Source of the DNA: Clostridiaceae bacterium
Lineage (GTDB): Bacteria > Bacillota > Clostridia > Saccharofermentanales > UBA5734
Direction of reading: 5' to 3'
Assembly (NCBI GenBank): GCA_012522285.1
Contig: JAAYKS010000125.1
Location: forward strand, 1 to 7,927
DNA: 7,927 nucleotides
The notes below the pieces were generated by a model, which did not search any database, had not been told where the DNA came from, and saw only the letters and a list, made by a program, of their open reading frames with translations. Shown here one piece after another: positions 1 through 5,846 of the stretch. Both the position numbers and the translations under genes were made by a program. Numbering within the stretch: the stretch's first letter is position 1; every line of letters starts with the position of its first letter.

Positions 1-207
1 CTGTATGATGCCGTCTCTGACATATTCAGGAGCGATAGCCCGTCGTTTGTCTGCCGTGGAGAAGTCCTGATCCGTATATTCGTCGCTGCACCAGCAGACA
101 CAATAACAGCGGTTTTCCTGCACTCCATCCGAATGCGGAGTATTGTCGAAAAACCGGATGTAGTCATCTGCCCGTTCAGACGATAGTCTGAAGATTTCAA
201 TATCCAT
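1..207 (-). CDS. GNAT family N-acetyltransferase, N-terminal part (cut by the window edge)
   Basis: Reading leftwards from an ATG at 207-205, the frame is open for 69 codons to the window edge, so the C-terminal part lies outside. The start is supported by an AAGAGGT-like ribosome site (complement of 214-219) six bases upstream. The protein begins MDIEIFRLSSERADDYIRFF and continues with an FDNTPH segment, a cysteine-rich stretch CYCVCWC (residues 34-40), a DFSTADKRR segment and EYV.DGIIQ. From memory this order matches a clostridial group of GCN5-related acetyltransferases, cytoplasmic enzymes that move an acetyl group from acetyl-CoA to an amine. The acetyl-CoA-binding core should lie beyond the edge and cannot be checked here. 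The substrate is unknown. The gene is divergent from the protease gene. Family is fairly sure, function is not. Confidence 0.8.
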   Translation of the reverse strand, partial: MDIEIFRLSSERADDYIRFFDNTPHSDGVQENRCYCVCWCSDEYTDQDFSTADKRRAIAPEYVRDGIIQ

Positions 208-424
208 GGTAAACCTCTTGACTGACACATACGTAACAGTGATGCTCTTCTTTTAGTGTACAGCAACCATTGCAGCGGGACGCATGATGTACCCGGCAAC
301 AAAATGAATCCTGTGACTTGCATAAAACAGGCAACGCTGGATTCTCGAATTGTAAGCTTGCGGGCTCACAGAACGGAGCTGGCTTTTGCTTTCATCCTAT
401 GGCAATCAAGGCGGCAAAGGCAAC

Positions 425-452
425 ATGTGAAATGGTGTTACGGTGCTATAAT
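425..452 (+). promoter_or_regulatory. Extended -10 promoter for the S8 protease gene
   Basis: A perfect TATAAT lies at 447-452, preceded by TG plus one base (TGC, 444-446), the extended -10 element that compensates for a poor -35. The best -35 match, ATGTGA at 425-430, fits only three of six consensus positions with a 16-base spacer. Transcription would start near 459 and leave a leader of about 145 bases before the protease ATG. Confidence 0.55.
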
Positions 453-588
453 AAAAAGATCGGACAGTTCCTTTGTCTTTCAATAACATACGGGAACGTC
501 AACGGGGTTGACAAGATCGGTGGCCGATTTCATTGGGCGTAGCCTGCCGACTCTCTCCGTAACAGGCATGGCGCAGTCAGTCATGATG

Positions 589-594
589 AAGGAG
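589..594 (+). promoter_or_regulatory. Ribosome binding site that decides the protease start
   Basis: AAGGAG lies one base before an in-frame GTG (596) and ten bases before an in-frame ATG (605). One base is too close for initiation, while ten is at the long end of the usable range. The ATG also gives a cleaner signal peptide, starting MKRWR. I therefore place the start at 605. Confidence 0.6.
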
Positions 595-604
595 TGTGCC
601 TCGA

Positions 605-2410
605 ATGAAACGTTGGCGTTTGCTGCTGTCGTTGCTTCTGATCCTGGGTATCCTGCTGATTCCGGTCCTGGCGTTTGCCACGAGTCCGGATCAGTCAGGC
701 AAGACTTCCGTTTCTGCCCGGGATGAATCCTATGCTACTGACCGGATTCTGGTCAAGTTCAAGCCCGGCATTTACGAGAGGGTTCGTCAGGACATTCATC
801 GGGCACAGAGCGCCTCGGTCGTCGGCGAATTGAAGGGAATCGGGGTACAGATCCTGAAAGTGCCCAACAGCAAGGTCATGGAGAAGGTTCTGGCATATCG
901 GGCGCATGGCTCGGTCGAGTATGCCGAACCGGACTACATCGCGACAGCGTATGAGGTGCCGAACGATCCGTCTTTCAACCAGCAATGGGGCATGACGCAA
1001 ATCGACGCACCGGAAGCCTGGAGCGCGACCACAGGCAGTTCGAGTGTCAAGATCGCCATCCTCGACACCGGTATCGACATCCATCACCCTGATCTGGACG
1101 GCAAAATCACTTCGAGTGACATGCACAATTATACCGACAGTCCCACTGCGGATGACCTTTATGGTCACGGCACGCATGTTGCTGGCATCGCCGCTGCCGA
1201 AACGAACAACGATGTCGGTGTGGCGGACGTCGGCTACAACTGCTCGCTCGCCAGCTACAAGGTCTTGAACGACACCGGCAGCGGTGATTACAGCTGGATC
1301 GCTGAAGGCATCATGGCTGCGGCGGACGATGGCGTCGCTGTGATCAACATGAGCCTGGGCTCCAAATTTGCCTCCAGTCCGCTCCAATCAGCGGTCAACT
1401 ACGCCTGGAACAAGGGCGTAGTCATCATGGCCTCCGCCGGCAACGCAGGCAACAGTCGACCCAGTTATCCGGCATACTACACGAATTGCATCGCTGTGGC
1501 CGCAACGGACTCGTTGAACGCCAAGGCGAGCTTCTCGACCTATGGCAGCTGGGTTGACGTGGCCGCACCGGGCGTCAACATCTATTCGACCATGCCGAGC
1601 GAGGGGAGTGTCATCGGTCTTACGAATTACGGTTTGCTGAGCGGTACCTCAATGTCGGCTCCGCATGTGGCCGGGCTGGCCGCTCTCGTTAAGGCGAATA
1701 AGGGTGGTACCAACACCGACATTCGCGGCTGGATTGAAGATTCGGCTGAGCCGGTCGGCAGTATCTGGACAACTTATGGCATCAAGCGGATCAATGCCCT
1801 GGCCGCGGTCGATGGGACAGATGTGAACCAGGCGCCGGTTGTGACAATCATGTCGCCGGCCGGCGGTGCCAGCTTCCCTTTGGGTACCAGCGTCACCTTC
1901 ACCGGCAGTGCCGTGGATGCCGAAGATGGCGAGCTGAGCGGTAGCCTGACCTGGACGTCTAGCCTCGATGGCATCATCGGCGCGGGTGAAAATTTCAACA
2001 CAAGCGCACTCAGCAACGGGACGCATACGATTACAGCGTCAGTGACGGATTCAAACAACCTGCAAGGAGTCGCCAGTATCACGATCACGATCACGATCAG
2101 TGCCAGTACGGTCACCGTGGAGGAAATTGAACTCATTCAAGCCTACTGGGTCAATCCAGCTACCTGGAAGGTAGAGTTGAAGGTCTTCTTGGACCAGCCG
2201 CCGGAAGGCGCTGTCGACAGTGGCAGCTGGAGCAACGGAGCCGTCTCTTCAGGCACGACGGGCATTGACGGTGTATGCACAATCACGTCGGGCAATTTGA
2301 GTAAGAAGCTTGCCTCTGTGACGTATAAAGTGACCAGCGTCAGCTTCCCCGGATATTCATTTGTTGATTCAAGCGACAGTTCGACAACCGTAAACAAGCC
2401 ACAGCCATAG
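605..2410 (+). CDS. Secreted subtilisin-family (S8) serine protease with Ig-like C-terminal domains
   Basis: A 601-residue exported endopeptidase. Residues 1-25 form a signal peptide (KRWR, long leucine stretch, cleavage likely after AFA). Residues about 46-115 look like an inhibitory propeptide of the I9/fervidolysin type, ending EYAEPDYIATA. The peptidase domain spans about 130-405 with a full catalytic set: Asp154 in AILDTGID, His188 in GHGTHVAG, oxyanion Asn280 in SAGNAGN, and Ser349 in GTSMSAPHVAG. Residues about 408-500 are an Ig/PKD-like domain (starting NQAPVV, ending in an alternating Ile-Thr strand). Residues about 503-601 are a second beta domain (GSWSNG, GVCTITSGNL, SVTYKVTSVS) of a kind I recall at the C-termini of other secreted proteases. 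No sortase motif or C-terminal membrane segment is seen, so it is probably released, with the C-terminal domains aiding binding or folding. It appears intact; the substrate is unknown. Confidence 0.95.
   Translation: MKRWRLLLSLLLILGILLIPVLAFATSPDQSGKTSVSARDESYATDRILVKFKPGIYERVRQDIHRAQSASVVGELKGIGVQILKVPNSKVMEKVLAYRAHGSVEYAEPDYIATAYEVPNDPSFNQQWGMTQIDAPEAWSATTGSSSVKIAILDTGIDIHHPDLDGKITSSDMHNYTDSPTADDLYGHGTHVAGIAAAETNNDVGVADVGYNCSLASYKVLNDTGSGDYSWIAEGIMAAADDGVAVINMSLGSKFASSPLQSAVNYAWNKGVVIMASAGNAGNSRPSYPAYYTNCIAVAATDSLNAKASFSTYGSWVDVAAPGVNIYSTMPSEGSVIGLTNYGLLSGTSMSAPHVAGLAALVKANKGGTNTDIRGWIEDSAEPVGSIWTTYGIKRINALAAVDGTDVNQAPVVTIMSPAGGASFPLGTSVTFTGSAVDAEDGELSGSLTWTSSLDGIIGAGENFNTSALSNGTHTITASVTDSNNLQGVASITITITISASTVTVEEIELIQAYWVNPATWKVELKVFLDQPPEGAVDSGSWSNGAVSSGTTGIDGVCTITSGNLSKKLASVTYKVTSVSFPGYSFVDSSDSSTTVNKPQP
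2078..2100 (+). repeat. Short tandem hexamer (ATCACG) inside the protease gene
   Basis: ATCACG occurs three times in a row (2078-2095), followed by a partial copy to 2100. It encodes the alternating Ile-Thr strand at the end of the Ig-like domain. Whole-codon slippage here would lengthen or shorten the strand without breaking the frame. Confidence 0.7.
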
Positions 2411-2413
2411 TAA

Positions 2414-2449
2414 CGCAGACTCGGCTGCAGCGTCTGCGGCAGGCCGCAG
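2414..2449 (+). other. Two mutually exclusive hairpins after the protease stop
   Basis: CGCAGAC (2414-2420) pairs perfectly with GTCTGCG (2432-2438). The second arm is also part of CTGCGG (2434-2439), which pairs perfectly with CCGCAG (2444-2449) around a four-base loop. Both cannot form at once. No T-run follows, so neither is a standard intrinsic terminator. They may protect the mRNA 3' end or simply reflect GC-rich sequence. Confidence 0.4.
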
Positions 2450-2509
2450 CCAAATTGCCAGGCTGTGTCCGCAGTCGTTCGCATCAGGATGCACACCTCA
2501 AGGCCGCTT

Positions 2510-2573
2510 TACACACCCTCCAGCCCTGTACCCGTTGAACAATTGGGAGGGGGGGTGTGTATTTCTATCATTT
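2510..2573 (+). terminator. Possible terminator of the protease transcript
   Basis: TACACACCCTCC (2510-2521) pairs with GGGGGGTGTGTA (2550-2561), twelve base pairs including one G-T. A T-rich but interrupted tail follows (TTTCTATCATTTT, 2562-2574). The loop of 28 bases is large for an intrinsic terminator, so this is only a candidate. Confidence 0.35.
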
Positions 2574-2682
2574 TGCAAAGGGCTGTCTTCCTGTCGTTCT
2601 GCTTTTCCATCCAAGTCTCTCTTCGTTCAGCAGGGAACTATTTAAGGTTGCAGTCGTCAAACAGATACCGCAAAAAGGCTGG

Positions 2683-2710
2683 TTTTCATCAACGGGAAAG
2701 ATTATATAGT
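2683..2710 (+). promoter_or_regulatory. Candidate sigma-70-type promoter for the beta-propeller gene
   Basis: TTTTCA at 2683-2688 (four of six -35 consensus bases) and TATAGT at 2705-2710 (five of six -10 bases) are separated by 16 bases. Transcription would start near 2717, about 48 bases before the GTG start, a sensible leader length. No operator-like repeat overlaps it. Confidence 0.4.
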
Positions 2711-2752
2711 CACCCGGAACGGGATTCTGTCGCGCTTGCCGCTTTTAGGACT

Positions 2753-2758
2753 GGAGGG
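2753..2758 (+). promoter_or_regulatory. Ribosome binding site that fixes the GTG start of the beta-propeller gene
   Basis: GGAGGG ends six bases before GTG at 2765-2767, an ideal spacing. The protein read from this GTG begins directly with a lipoprotein signal peptide. Starts further upstream would bury that signal inside the chain. Confidence 0.8.
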
Positions 2759-2764
2759 ATTATC

Positions 2765-4840
2765 GTGAGAAAAACACCCAATCTGCTGGTTTTGACCTTT
2801 GTCCTGATTCTCGCACTGTTTGTAACAGCATGTGGTGTTTTCCCCGAACCAAACCCAAAGACCAGCCCAACGCTAGAAGGTCTCGCCCGCGCAGAGGATT
2901 ATGCGGGCATCCTGTTGCTTGTAAGCCAATCTCAAAGCAACATCCCACCCTATTATCAGAGATCAGACCTCATGTACGGTGCGGTCGCGGAAGCAAGCAA
3001 GGATAGTGCCAGCCGTGAGAACGACTATTCGACGACCAACATACAGGTTGAAGGCGTTGATGAGGCTGACATCATCAAGACGGATGGCAGGTATCTCTAT
3101 CTGGTGGCCAACAACCGCCTGCTCATCGTAGACGCTGCCGATCCGGCAGACTTGAAGATTGTTGCCGTCGAGCCATTTGAAAGCTTTCAGGAAACCGACC
3201 AACTGATCACCTATGAAGCCCCGATAGAAATGTATCTAGATATGGAAAACAACCGGCTGACTCTCATTGTCAGCGGATCTATCAGTGAAAAACAGTTGCC
3301 AGAACCAGAAGAAACAAAACCTGATCCCGATCCATCCGCACCCGATGAAACGGAGTTGACTCCCGCATCGAAAATTGTCATGGATCGCATCTGGTACCCT
3401 TATTACAACACCCGCAACTACACCACAACCCGAATTTATGATATCGGTGATAAAACCAACCCGGTCATTGTTCGGCAGTTCACGCAGGATGGGTATTATG
3501 CCACTTCACGCAGGGTCGGATCCGCGGTATATGTTGTAACGAATCGTTATGACTACCGCATTTTTGCGGAAGACGCCAAGGATCTGGATCCAGCCGACGT
3601 TTTCCCGGCTATTTGCGAGGACCCGGCAGCGGACACCTGGAAGGCGATTCCCCCTGATCGGATTACGCTTCTGCCTGACGGTGATCCTGGTAGCCAGCTG
3701 ATTCTTGCCGGTATCGACACCCTGGATGACTCCCGCGAAGCGGATGTCATGTCCGTGCTCGGTTCATCCGGAAACGTATACGCGTCCACTGGTTTTCTCT
3801 ATGTGGCCGCTCTGAAATATATATGGGACGGCAAGGAAAACACCTCTCCAGATTACAGTACAGAAATTTTCCGGTTCGAGCTGCAGGATGCCCGGATCAG
3901 CGGATCTGCCAAAGGCTCGGTTCCCGGATCGATTGTCAACCAGTTCAGCATGGACGAGCATAATGGTTATTTCAGGATTGCCACCACAACCGGCGACACA
4001 TGGACTGGCGCAGACAATCCATCGAAAAACAACCTCTATATCCTCGATGGCAACCTGGATCTTGTTGGTCAGGTCACCGGTCTGGCACCGGGTGAGACCA
4101 TCCGGTCTGTCCGGTTCATGGGCGATCAAGCCTATATCGTCACGTTCCGCACCGTTGATCCGTTGTTTTCGATCGACCTGAGCAATCCGCTTCTGCCGGT
4201 TGTTCGCGGTGAGCTGAAGATTCCGGGCTACAGCACGTATCTGCATCCGTATGATGAAAATCTGTTGATCGGATTTGGCTACGATGTTTTTGTTGAAAAA
4301 GAGAGCGCTTTCAATCTCGGCATCAAGGTTTCCTTGTTTGATATCAGTGATTATGACAAACCGCTTGAGATCTCGTCGATCGTCTTTGGCGGAGCCGGTT
4401 CCTACGCAGACATTCTATACAACCATAAAAGCCTGTTATTCTCCAAAAACAAAAATGTGATCGCTTTCCCGGCCACCCTGACACAAAAATCTGCTGCCAA
4501 TCCCCGCGAGTACACGCAGCCAGTTTTCCAGGGACTTCTGGTTCTGGGCATTGACGACAACAGACATATTACCTTGCGTGGCCATGTTTCCCATTTCGAC
4601 AAATTTAGCGATCCGTTCGGAACCCAGAAAGAGCTGACCGACAAGGAATGGAACGCTTTCTATAGTTACGATGCCATCTACCGGGCAGCCTATATCGGTG
4701 ATACGCTCTTCACGTTCTCCGGCAGACAGTTGCGGACCACTGACCTGAACAGCTTCGACGAACTCGGGGCAGTGGAATTGCCTGGGTATGATGAAACCAG
4801 TGGTGGTAGCTACTACAGGGATATGGGCGTAATGCGCTGA
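2765..4840 (+). CDS. Exported beta-propeller domain lipoprotein (COG4880 / Beta_propel type)
   Basis: A 691-residue protein starting at GTG. Residues 1-22 are a lipoprotein signal peptide (MRK, hydrophobic core), and the lipobox VTAC places the lipid-modified cysteine at 23, so the mature protein should be anchored on the outer face of the membrane. After a short linker comes the family hallmark NIQVEGVDEADIIKTDG (92-108), followed by GRYLYLVANNRLLIVDA, the first propeller strands. Repeated blade-like segments run to the C-terminus (for example YDIGDKTNPVIVRQF, VSLFDISDYDKPLEI, AAYIGDTLFTFSGRQL). An acidic, proline-rich linker at about 179-200 probably forms a surface loop. Members of this family are secreted and distantly like WD40 propellers; their molecular role is unknown, and ligand or protein binding is only a guess. 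The length is normal for the family and the gene looks intact. Confidence 0.9.
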   Translation: MRKTPNLLVLTFVLILALFVTACGVFPEPNPKTSPTLEGLARAEDYAGILLLVSQSQSNIPPYYQRSDLMYGAVAEASKDSASRENDYSTTNIQVEGVDEADIIKTDGRYLYLVANNRLLIVDAADPADLKIVAVEPFESFQETDQLITYEAPIEMYLDMENNRLTLIVSGSISEKQLPEPEETKPDPDPSAPDETELTPASKIVMDRIWYPYYNTRNYTTTRIYDIGDKTNPVIVRQFTQDGYYATSRRVGSAVYVVTNRYDYRIFAEDAKDLDPADVFPAICEDPAADTWKAIPPDRITLLPDGDPGSQLILAGIDTLDDSREADVMSVLGSSGNVYASTGFLYVAALKYIWDGKENTSPDYSTEIFRFELQDARISGSAKGSVPGSIVNQFSMDEHNGYFRIATTTGDTWTGADNPSKNNLYILDGNLDLVGQVTGLAPGETIRSVRFMGDQAYIVTFRTVDPLFSIDLSNPLLPVVRGELKIPGYSTYLHPYDENLLIGFGYDVFVEKESAFNLGIKVSLFDISDYDKPLEISSIVFGGAGSYADILYNHKSLLFSKNKNVIAFPATLTQKSAANPREYTQPVFQGLLVLGIDDNRHITLRGHVSHFDKFSDPFGTQKELTDKEWNAFYSYDAIYRAAYIGDTLFTFSGRQLRTTDLNSFDELGAVELPGYDETSGGSYYRDMGVMR
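4673..4690 (+). repeat. 18-bp direct repeat, copy 1 (inside the beta-propeller gene)
   Basis: GCCATCTACCGGGCAGCC encodes residues 637-642 (AIYRAA) of the beta-propeller protein. An exact copy lies at 6725-6742 in non-coding sequence. An 18-base exact match within 8 kb is unlikely by chance. Confidence 0.8.
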
Positions 4841-4856
4841 GCTTCAGACCTTCTGC

Positions 4857-4911
4857 CAACAGGGGTTGTCTCCAAAGCAATGAAAATTGTGGAGGGGCGG
4901 CCCTTTTGTTG
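4857..4911 (+). terminator. Nested hairpin after the beta-propeller gene, possible terminator
   Basis: The inner hairpin is CTCCA (4870-4874) with TGGAG (4890-4894), a three-base AAG bulge, then CAAT (4878-4881) with ATTG (4886-4889) closed by a GAAA tetraloop. An outer stem can form from CAACAGGG (4857-4864) with CCC (4901-4903) and TGTTG (4907-4911), bulging three T. The TTTTGTT stretch at 4904-4910 could act as a weak terminator tail. It could equally be a 3'-end stabilising structure. Confidence 0.35.
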
Positions 4912-5031
4912 CGACTACTAAGGTCACGACACCCACACGGGCCAATCCTTACGATCTGTGCCCTGAAAGACAGTGTCCGATACCTGTGATTTACAGAAGT
5001 TATATACTCGAATCGAAAGGATGTACGAGCG

Positions 5032-5760
5032 ATGAGAAAACAACCGATATTGCTTGCTTTCATCCTTGCGTTCTTGCTGGTGGCTGGAAATCCCGGCTGC
5101 ACGGCAGGCACGGGACCACCGTCGACTCGACCTGACAGTTCCACAGCTGGTATCAGTCCGGCAGTTACGGTTACGCAGAGTACCACACCGACAACAACGC
5201 CGGTAGCCGTCCTTACAATGGAACAATCCTATGTAGTGATCGAAGAAACGCTCGATCAAGCCAATGCTAAACTTCGCGAAGATCAGTTGGCCGGCATCCC
5301 CCACGATCAATCACTCAATAGCATTGCATCTTGGTTGTGCGGACAGGAACAGGTTCATTCCGCAGGCGTATCTTCTGACGGTTACACGGTCTGGATTGAC
5401 TTCGATTTTGGCGTACAGGCCGTTATGATGACCCAACTGCGCGGCAAGCCGGTTCCGGCCGACTATGCGGCGCAACACGACGCTTATAAAGCCAGCCTGT
5501 CCATCCGGCAAAAGCAAAGGATCCACTTCACTGCGGCGCAGGCAGAACCGGTTTCGGCTCTATTTACGTTGGCCGCAAGCTTTACTCTGCCAACTTTCAA
5601 TCCCATGGATCCGCTAATACCGATGCCCACCACACCAGGTGGTGTCGGCTGTTTTGCCCATATTTTCGCACCTTTTGCGTGGGAGACTGAAACAAGTGCA
5701 TACAAAGTGATAGAAACGGATACGATCAGAAAACACTTCGCTATGCTGGCGCAGCCCTGA
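5032..5760 (+). CDS. Exported caspase-like protein, N-terminal reading frame (frame-split gene)
   Basis: The ATG at 5032 has an AAAGGA site (5016-5021) ten bases upstream. The 242-residue product starts with a signal peptide (MRK, hydrophobic 6-18, then GNPGC). Cys23 could be lipidated, but Asn and Pro at -3 and -2 make the lipobox non-canonical. A Thr/Ser/Pro-rich linker (about 26-60) leads to a domain of unknown type (MEQSYVVIEETLDQANAKL; VWIDFDFGVQAVM). A strand-like segment AHIFAPFAWE (about 210-219) and a helix KVIETDTIRKHFAM follow; these resemble the start of a caspase-like fold. The frame then ends abruptly at TGA 5758-5760, before any catalytic residue, while homologous-looking sequence continues in the next frame. 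I infer that this is the front half of one gene with 5847-6716. As it stands it would make a truncated exported protein. Confidence 0.7.
   Translation: MRKQPILLAFILAFLLVAGNPGCTAGTGPPSTRPDSSTAGISPAVTVTQSTTPTTTPVAVLTMEQSYVVIEETLDQANAKLREDQLAGIPHDQSLNSIASWLCGQEQVHSAGVSSDGYTVWIDFDFGVQAVMMTQLRGKPVPADYAAQHDAYKASLSIRQKQRIHFTAAQAEPVSALFTLAASFTLPTFNPMDPLIPMPTTPGGVGCFAHIFAPFAWETETSAYKVIETDTIRKHFAMLAQP
5691..5760 (+). other. Frame-change zone of the caspase-like gene
   Basis: The upstream frame stays open to 5757, and the downstream frame is open from 5691 after its last upstream stop (TGA 5688-5690). Any single frame change that rejoins the halves must lie here. The required shift is -1, equal to one lost base or two gained. 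A four-A run at 5730-5733 is one possible site. No good X XXY YYZ slippery heptamer is seen in the upstream frame (A AAA CAC is the nearest), so programmed frameshifting is less likely than mutation or assembly error. Confidence 0.65.
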
Positions 5761-5846
5761 TCGGCAACACCGGCCCGGCGACGATCATCGAGCTCAACAC
5801 CCATGGCGGGTTAGACTCCCGCGATGGTGATGAATATGCATATCTC

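Larger units (their letters stand above)
208..604. other. Divergent intergenic region between the acetyltransferase and protease genes
   Basis: This 397-bp stretch separates two divergent genes. Short open frames occur in it (for example 256-486) but lack ribosome sites and do not resemble proteins, so I see no gene. It contains the rightward promoter at about 425-452 and, in the transcribed leader, a small hairpin at 514-530 (ATCGG, loop TGG, CCGAT, with two further weak pairs). A leftward promoter for the acetyltransferase must lie here too, but no convincing -35/-10 pair stood out on that strand. Confidence 0.6.
2411..2764. other. Intergenic region between the protease and beta-propeller genes
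   Basis: This 354-bp gap holds two competing GC-rich hairpins just after the protease stop (2414-2449), a long-looped stem with a seven-G run (2510-2561) that may end protease transcription, and a candidate promoter (2683-2710). The beta-propeller frame is open upstream to 2465, but the peptide it would encode before 2765 has no ribosome site and no protein-like character, so I regard the region as non-coding. Confidence 0.6.

Noticed and set aside
508..513. Perfect TTGACA upstream of the protease gene
   Set aside because: No -10-like sequence occurs 15-19 bases downstream; the extended -10 element at 444-452 is better.
596..604. GTG start at 596 for the protease, three codons upstream
   Set aside because: It lies only one base after the AAGGAG site; the ATG at 605 has workable spacing and gives a cleaner signal peptide.
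695..1387. Long minus-strand open frame (230 codons) opposite the protease gene
   Set aside because: It is a shadow of the GC-rich protease coding sequence, with no ribosome site or recognisable protein character.
2465..2764. N-terminal extension of the beta-propeller gene by 100 codons
   Set aside because: There is no ribosome site upstream, the sequence is not protein-like, and it would place the lipoprotein signal peptide in the interior. GTG 2765 has an ideal ribosome site.
5003..5008. TATACT as a -10 box for the caspase-like gene
   Set aside because: Transcription would start at or inside the ribosome site and no matching -35 is present.
5021..5035. Four-codon upstream frame whose TGA overlaps the caspase-like gene ATG
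   Set aside because: Its ATG directly abuts the AAAGG site with no spacing, so it is unlikely to be translated.
5720..5760. Programmed -1 ribosomal frameshift joining the caspase-like halves
   Set aside because: No proper slippery heptamer in the upstream frame and no obvious downstream hairpin or pseudoknot at the right distance; mutation or assembly error is simpler.
5834..5843. Palindrome ATATGCATAT just before the ATG at 5847
   Set aside because: It lies within protein-like sequence of the joined reading frame and has no promoter context, so it is probably incidental.
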